NCBI GenBank assembly: GCA_052387255.1
Contig: JBQTJI010000048.1
Coordinates: 1 to 64,000, forward strand
Source of the DNA: JBBQXK01 sp052387255
Lineage (GTDB): Bacteria; Pseudomonadota; Alphaproteobacteria; Rhodobacterales; Rhodobacteraceae
DNA length: 64,000 nucleotides
Direction: 5' to 3'
Position 1 is the first letter of the stretch; every line of letters starts with the position of its first letter. The position numbers and the translations under genes were made by a program. Below are positions 59,616 through 64,000 of the stretch, piece by piece. A model generated the notes under the pieces. It made no database searches. It saw only the letters and a list, made by a program, of their open reading frames with translations, and was not told the DNA's origin.

Positions 59616-60320
59616 TCACACCGTCTCCCTTTTCCGCACGGTCCGCTGTTCGATCCGCTTCTCGTGCTGCCCCTGGACGATGCGATGCACATAGATGCCC
59701 GGCAGGTGGATTGAGTCGGGGTCCAGCGACCCCAGCGGCACGATGTCCTCGACCTCGGCCACGCAGACCTTGCCGCAGGTGGCGGCGGGGGGGTTGAAGT
59801 TGCGGGCGGTCTTGCGGAAGATCAGATTGCCCGAAGGGTCGGCCTTCCACGCCTTGACGATGGACAGGTCGGCCACGATCCCGGTTTCCAGGACGTGTTC
59901 CTTGCCGTCGAAGACCTTTGTCTCCTTGCCCTCGGCGATGACCGTACCGACGCCAGTGCGCGTGTAGAACCCGGCGATGCCCGCGCCCCCGGCGCGCATC
60001 CGTTCGGCCAGCGTGCCCTGGGGGGTGAATTCCAGCTCCAGCTCGCCCGACAGGTACTGCCGCATGAACTCGGCATTCTCGCCGACGTAGGACGAGATCA
60101 TCTTGCGCACCTGGCGGCTTTCCAGCAGCACGCCCAGCCCGAACCCGTCCACGCCCGCGTTGTTCGAGGCGACGGTCAGGCCCTGCGTGCCCGCCGCGCG
60201 GATCGCCGCGATGCACAGTTCGGGAATGCCGCACAGCCCGAACCCTCCGCTGGCGATCAGCATCCCGTCGAACAGCAGGCCGTCGAGCGCCGCCGATGCC
60301 GATGGATAGACCTTCTTCAT
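59616..60320 (-). CDS. scoA: 3-oxoacid CoA-transferase subunit A
   Basis: Alpha subunit, 234 residues. It has the glycine loop 'DGMLIASGGFGLCGIPE', then 'LTVASNNAGVDGFGLGVLLE', 'QYLSGELELEFTPQGTLAER' and 'NPPAATCGKVCVAEVEDIVP'. It binds CoA with subunit B to move it between acyl groups. The ATG at 60320 starts MKKVYPSAS. It heads the scoA-small ORF-scoB operon. Confidence 0.94.
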   Translation of the reverse strand: MKKVYPSASAALDGLLFDGMLIASGGFGLCGIPELCIAAIRAAGTQGLTVASNNAGVDGFGLGVLLESRQVRKMISSYVGENAEFMRQYLSGELELEFTPQGTLAERMRAGGAGIAGFYTRTGVGTVIAEGKETKVFDGKEHVLETGIVADLSIVKAWKADPSGNLIFRKTARNFNPPAATCGKVCVAEVEDIVPLGSLDPDSIHLPGIYVHRIVQGQHEKRIEQRTVRKRETV

Positions 60321-60476
60321 GCCTGCACCCCTGGGACGACCCCCTGCCATCCCCTTTGTGGCCGACCCGGCGCGCCCCGTCAATTGCCGCGCCGCAGCGC
60401 GGACCGGACCGACGGGGGTCGGGGCTTTCCCCGCCGAGGCCGTGGGCCTATGCTGAACGCGCCCGGCCCCTTGGCC

Positions 60477-60562
60477 GCCCGCGTGGTGGAATGGCAGACA
60501 CAGGGGACTTAAAATCCCTCGGCCCCACGGCCTTGCCGGTTCAAGTCCGGCCGCGGGCACCA
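60477..60562 (+). tRNA. tRNA-Leu (anticodon UAA)
   Basis: The acceptor stem pairs GCCCGCG (60477-60483) with CGCGGGC (60552-60558), with discriminator A and encoded CCA (60560-60562). The anticodon loop is CTTAAAA with anticodon TAA, reading UUA/UUG. The long variable arm (CGGCCCCACGGCCTTG region) is of class II, as for Leu. The T arm is GCCGGTTCAAGTCCGGC. Confidence 0.97.
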
Positions 60563-60656
60563 TCCGGGACGACACGGCAGGAGACCAGCCGATGACTGCC
60601 CGCCAACCGACCTGCCCGCAACGCGCCGACTGCGCTTGTCACGGGCGCTGAGGCCG

Positions 60657-61769
60657 ATGCGGATCGGCGTGCTGGTCAATCCGGTGGCGGGTCTCGGGGG
60701 TGCGGTGGCGCTGAAGGGCACCGACGGGCCGGGAACCGTGGCCGAGGCGCTGGCGCGCGGGGCGGTTCCGCAGGCGGGTGTGCGGTTCCGCCAGGCGATG
60801 GCCGCGCTTGCCGAAGCCTGTCCAGGGACGCCGCTGTGCATCGGTCCGGGTCCGCTGGGGCTGGACCATGTGACAGGGCTGCCCCTGGCCTTCGACCCCG
60901 TCGCGGTCTTTCCCCTGACCGGCACGGCGCGTGATACCGGCAGGGCAGTTCGGGCGATCGGGCCGCTCGACCTGCTGGTGGTCGCCGGGGGGGACGGGAC
61001 GTTGCGCGACGCGGCGGCGGAAATTCCCCCCGGTGCGGGCCTGCTGGGCATTCCCAGCGGCGTCAAGATGCATTCGGCCGCCTTTGCCCGCAGCCCGGCC
61101 ACGGCGGGGCGGCTGCTGGCCGACCTGGTGTCGGGGCGCGTGCCCCTGTCGCTGACCGAGGCCGAGGTGATGGACATCGACGAGGAGGCCCTGCGCCGGG
61201 GCCTGATCGCGCCGCGCCTGCATGGCCTGGTCCTGACCCCCCGGTCAGCGCTGGTCCAGCCCGCCAAGGGCCGTCCGCGCGGCGACGGGTCGGCCGACCT
61301 GCGCGCCGCCGGAGCCGAGGTGGCGCGTGGCCTTGGTCCCGGCACGCTGGCCGTGATCGGGCCGGGGCGTGGTGCTGCGACGGTCCTGGGCGCGCTGGGG
61401 CTGGACGGCACGCTTCTGGGGGTCGATGCGGTACGTGAGGGGGCCCTTGTGGGGCGCGACCTGACGGGGCGCGCGCTCGACGGGCTGGTACAGGCGCATG
61501 CCGGGCCGGTCGTGCTGGTCATGGGGGTGACCGGGGGGCAGGGGTTCCTGTTCGGGCGCGGCAACCAGCAGATCGGGCCGCGCGTCATCGCCAGGGCCGG
61601 GCGCGCGGGGCTGGTCGTGCTGGCCGAGGCAGACAAGCTGGCGGGGCTGGTGCCGCCCGTGCTGTGGATCGACCTGCCGGATCCGGGCCTTGCCGCGACG
61701 CTGGAGGGGCATCTGCGGGTGCGGACCGGGGCCGGACGGTCGGTGCTGATGCGGATTGCCGCCGCCTGA
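60657..61769 (+). CDS. ATP-NAD kinase family protein (AcoX-like)
   Basis: A 370-residue protein of the NAD kinase/diacylglycerol kinase superfamily: 'MRIGVLVNPVAGLGGAVALK' at the start, the signature 'LLVVAGGDGTLRDAA' (GGDGT) and 'GLLGIPSGVKMHSAAFA'. The C-terminal 'LVMGVTGGQGFLFGRGNQQI' is typical of the branch named after AcoX of acetoin catabolism. Its true phosphoryl substrate is unknown, and no acetoin genes are nearby. The ATG at 60657 follows 'GAGG'. Confidence 0.88.
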   Translation: MRIGVLVNPVAGLGGAVALKGTDGPGTVAEALARGAVPQAGVRFRQAMAALAEACPGTPLCIGPGPLGLDHVTGLPLAFDPVAVFPLTGTARDTGRAVRAIGPLDLLVVAGGDGTLRDAAAEIPPGAGLLGIPSGVKMHSAAFARSPATAGRLLADLVSGRVPLSLTEAEVMDIDEEALRRGLIAPRLHGLVLTPRSALVQPAKGRPRGDGSADLRAAGAEVARGLGPGTLAVIGPGRGAATVLGALGLDGTLLGVDAVREGALVGRDLTGRALDGLVQAHAGPVVLVMGVTGGQGFLFGRGNQQIGPRVIARAGRAGLVVLAEADKLAGLVPPVLWIDLPDPGLAATLEGHLRVRTGAGRSVLMRIAAA

Positions 61770-61852
61770 CGGCCGCCGCCCGCCCGTGCCGTTGGTTGAC
61801 AGGGCCTGTGGCGGGCAGTCATACTGTATTACGGCCTGACGTGGACCCCTGC

Positions 61853-62545
61853 ATGACCGGCACTGCCCGCATCGAACGCACCGCCGCGCCCCTGCGCCAG
61901 CAGGTGGTGCGGATCCTGCGCGAGGATATCCTGAACGGGGTGATGTCGCCCGGACAGCGGCTGGTCGAGAACGTGCTCTGCGCCAGCTACGGCGTGTCGC
62001 GCACGGTGATCCGCGAGGCGCTGCGGCAACTGGAAAGCGAGCACCTGATCCGGGTGGTTCCGGCGCAGGGACCCATCGTGGCCGTGCTGACCGAAGCCGA
62101 GATCCGCGCCATCTATGTCGTGCGCGCGGCGCTGGAAGGGTTGGCGGGGCGGTTGTTCGCCGAAGGGGCGGGCCTGGCCGAGGTGGCCCGCATGCGCGCC
62201 CTGGGCGACCGGATGGGGGCCGCCTACCTGCACGGCACGGTCGAGACGCGCGAGGCGTTCAAGGCCGACTTCTATCGCACGCTGCTGGACGGCACGGGCA
62301 ATCCCGTTCTGGCCGACGTCCTGGGCGGCATCCATGCCCGCATCGCGATCTTCCGCCGCTTTGCCTTTGTCGACGAGGCGCGGGTGGCCCTGTCGCATCA
62401 GGAACTGGTGCGGATCATTGACGCCGTCGCGGTGCGGCGCGACCCGCAGGCGGCGCATGATGCCTGTGCCCACCATATCCGCATCGCGGGCGATCTTGCC
62501 CTGATCGAGTACGAACGCCGCGCGCCGGGATTCCGGCGCGACTGA
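61853..62545 (+). CDS. GntR family transcriptional regulator (FCD domain)
   Basis: A 230-residue FadR-subfamily regulator. The winged helix is in 'LREDILNGVMSPGQRLVENV', 'LCASYGVSRTVIREALRQLE' and 'SEHLIRVVPAQGPIVAVL'. The all-helical FCD effector domain (~85-220) has the metal-type 'EAFKADFYRTLLDG' and 'HDACAHHIRIAGD'. It lies ~95 bp before a solute-binding protein gene in the same direction and probably senses that system's ligand. A TTGACA box is at 61796-61801. Confidence 0.92.
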   Translation: MTGTARIERTAAPLRQQVVRILREDILNGVMSPGQRLVENVLCASYGVSRTVIREALRQLESEHLIRVVPAQGPIVAVLTEAEIRAIYVVRAALEGLAGRLFAEGAGLAEVARMRALGDRMGAAYLHGTVETREAFKADFYRTLLDGTGNPVLADVLGGIHARIAIFRRFAFVDEARVALSHQELVRIIDAVAVRRDPQAAHDACAHHIRIAGDLALIEYERRAPGFRRD

Positions 62546-62640
62546 CCGGGGCGGGTTCCGGGTTGACCCGGTCCTGCCCGGACACGAGAACTGGATGCAA
62601 ACGCGGGGCCTTGAGAACCGCATCAAGGGGAGTAAACGGA

Positions 62641-63834
62641 ATGTCGAACGATCATCGCCTGTCATCGCTTGCCGCGCGCAATCCGCTGCGGCAGGGCCTG
62701 CAACATTCGGCCGCGCGCCGCCGGTTCCTGGCGGGGATGGCCGCCGGAGCGGCGGCCACGGCGCTGCCCTGGGGGGCGGCGGCGCAGGACCGTCCGCTGG
62801 CACTGTTGACCTGGGACGCCTACACCGATCCGCGCCTGGTGGCGCTGTGGAAGGAAAAGACCGGGGGCGACCTCAAGTACGAGATTCACATCTCTGACCC
62901 GACATCGGTCAACCGGCTGCGCGCGGGCGAGACGGCGGTGTGGGATTTCATCAACGTCAACAACCCCTGGGCGCGGGGCGTCATGTGGCCTGCGGGGCTG
63001 ATCAAGGACCTGCCGCGCGACCGGTTCGAGCCGCTCTATGCCCAGATGAAACCCAAGTTCGCCGCCCCCTACAAATGGGCGATGAGCGAGGACGGCAACA
63101 ACCTGTTGGGCATCGTGCAGCGCTACGAGACCTTCGACTTCGTCGTGAACTCGGACAAGATCGCCCCCGCGACCGCCAAGGACGAAGGGTGGGACCTGTT
63201 CAACAACCCCGATTTCGCGGGCCGCTACGGCATCCTGGCCTATGAGGACTGGAACGTCATGCACATGTGCATGGGCGCGGGCGTGCATCCCTACAAGGTC
63301 AAGACCGACGAGGAGGTGGCCAGGTTCGAGGCCACCTGCAAGGCCTGGATCGCCGGGGCCGCGATCATCACCACCGATTTCGTCGCGCTGAACCAGGCGA
63401 TCCTGAACGACGAAATCGACCTCTATGTGACCGGCGGCACCTATACCACGGGGGCGGCCCGGCGCGAGGGGGTGAACAACCTGTATGCGATCACCCCGAA
63501 CAAGGGGCCGGCCGACGGCAAGGGCGGGATCAACTGGATCGAGATCAACTCGGCCGTGAACAACCCGAACTTCAGCGAAGCCGCCTTCGACTGGCTCGAG
63601 TTCATCACCACGGTGGACGCCGCCGAGATCGTCGCGCGCGGCAACGGCAACCTGCAGCCGGTCAGCCAGATGTCGAACCCCGACCTGATGGCGCGCTTCA
63701 CCGCCGACGACCTGAACGCCCTGCAATGGGACGAGTTCGACGAGCGCATCGCCAATGCCGTCGAGTTCGACATCGTGCCCGACTATGACCGGCTGTACGA
63801 CATCTATTCGGCGGCGGTGCGGGCGCGGGGCTAG
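62641..63834 (+). CDS. PotD/PotF-type extracellular solute-binding protein
   Basis: A 397-residue periplasmic binding protein with a twin-arginine signal: 'SAARRRFLAGMAAGAAATAL' ending in GAAAQD. The mature part has 'LALLTWDAYTDPRLVALWKE', 'EDGNNLLGIVQRYETFDFVV' and 'ITPNKGPADGKGGINWIEIN', typical of spermidine/putrescine-type ABC substrate binders. The exact ligand is uncertain. A 'GGGGAG' site precedes the ATG at 62641. Permease and ATPase genes are expected to the right, beyond the window, and the GntR gene to the left is the likely regulator. Confidence 0.92.
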   Translation: MSNDHRLSSLAARNPLRQGLQHSAARRRFLAGMAAGAAATALPWGAAAQDRPLALLTWDAYTDPRLVALWKEKTGGDLKYEIHISDPTSVNRLRAGETAVWDFINVNNPWARGVMWPAGLIKDLPRDRFEPLYAQMKPKFAAPYKWAMSEDGNNLLGIVQRYETFDFVVNSDKIAPATAKDEGWDLFNNPDFAGRYGILAYEDWNVMHMCMGAGVHPYKVKTDEEVARFEATCKAWIAGAAIITTDFVALNQAILNDEIDLYVTGGTYTTGAARREGVNNLYAITPNKGPADGKGGINWIEINSAVNNPNFSEAAFDWLEFITTVDAAEIVARGNGNLQPVSQMSNPDLMARFTADDLNALQWDEFDERIANAVEFDIVPDYDRLYDIYSAAVRARG

Positions 63835-63876
63835 GGCTTCCTGGCGGACGACATGCCAGGTTGCACGGGCAGGACC

Positions 63877-63930
63877 GGGGGGTTTCACACCCCCCGGACC
63901 CCCCGTGGGATATTTGGGAACAGATGAAGG
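63877..63930 (+). repeat. dispersed GGGGGGTTTCACACCCCCC element, copy
   Basis: GGGGGGTTTCACACCCCCC hairpin, then GGACCCCCCGTGGGATATTT and GGGAACAGATGAAGGGG. It lies about 40 bp after the solute-binding protein gene. Confidence 0.85.
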
Positions 63931-63971
63931 GGCGGAAAGTTTGAGTCGATTGAGAGGGATCGGGCCCTGCG

Positions 63972-64000
63972 ATGGAGCCTGACGCGGCCATGGGCCAGCC
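63972..64000 (+). CDS. possible start of next gene, cut by window edge
   Basis: An ATG at 63972 opens a frame (MEPDAAMGQ) that runs off the right edge. The context after a binding-protein gene suggests an ABC transporter subunit, but nine codons prove nothing and the upstream ribosome-binding site is weak. Confidence 0.25.

Overview
The window is high-GC chromosomal DNA of an alphaproteobacterium, most likely of the Rhodobacterales (Paracoccaceae). The pointers are a complete Tad/Flp pilus locus, a ptsP-type nitrogen PTS enzyme I next to lysC, the ftsY-yciB-hisF-hisE run, a DUF1127 gene facing a LysR gene, a Hint-domain protein, citramalate synthase and several dispersed palindromic repeats. 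Gene content is mostly housekeeping and accessory metabolism. I see no prophage, CRISPR array, transposase or classical defence island.

Layout. 1-1507: ECF42-like sigma factor (running off the left edge, through a suspicious poly-G end) with its DGPF/YCII partner. 1687-8671: purL, then the convergent sugar-phosphate operon zwf-pgl-pgi with a LacI-type operator, and an HNH nuclease. 8830-13379: esterase, AlkA-like glycosylase, MFS transporter, Hint protein, squalene/phytoene synthase-like protein. 13462-18332: cimA, bracketed by two copies of one repeat, cysS, and a PLP decarboxylase. 18407-24213: a probable broken secreted gene with a perfect 33-bp inverted repeat, a DUF2938 membrane protein, RNase P RNA, a large orphan protein with a duplicated motif and an Asp-rich tail, rpmG, GNAT, DUF1330 and a BI-1 protein. 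24368-30506: DUF1127/LysR pair, quinone oxidoreductase, XRE regulator with overlapping promoter-like signals, IMPase-family phosphatase, 8-oxoguanine deaminase-like amidohydrolase, RraB-like protein. 30662-32506: an atypical AT-richer island with an orphan TPR-like gene, a perfect inverted repeat and a truncated apt remnant. 32487-44909: ptsP, lysC, bestrophin, purD, a small secreted Excalibur-type protein, xseA, an AlkB-type hydroxylase, ftsY, yciB, hisF, hisE. 44990-57538: Tad pilus locus on the minus strand. 57902-64000: lytic transglycosylase, CoA-transferase genes split by a small extra ORF, tRNA-Leu(UAA), an NAD-kinase-like protein, a GntR regulator and a polyamine-type solute-binding protein.

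Working together: zwf, pgl and pgi form the entry into the Entner-Doudoroff/pentose-phosphate routes. purL and purD are purine steps, hisF and hisE histidine steps, cimA an isoleucine step and lysC an aspartate-family step. The Tad genes cover two identical Flp pilins, a pilin-like protein, CpaB, secretin CpaC, an OmpA-type lipoprotein, CpaE, CpaF, TadB, TadC, two TPR lipoproteins, prepilin peptidase CpaA and an extra AAA+ ATPase. A hairpin and an AT-rich promoter-like stretch suggest that the locus is transcribed as at least two units.

The items most worth a second look are the 790-residue orphan after rnpB, the 30.6-32.5 kb island, the small ORF inserted between the two CoA-transferase subunits, the recently duplicated flp genes, the dispersed repeat family at gene ends, and the regulatory sites (CtrA-like, LacI-like, overlapping sigma-54/sigma-70).
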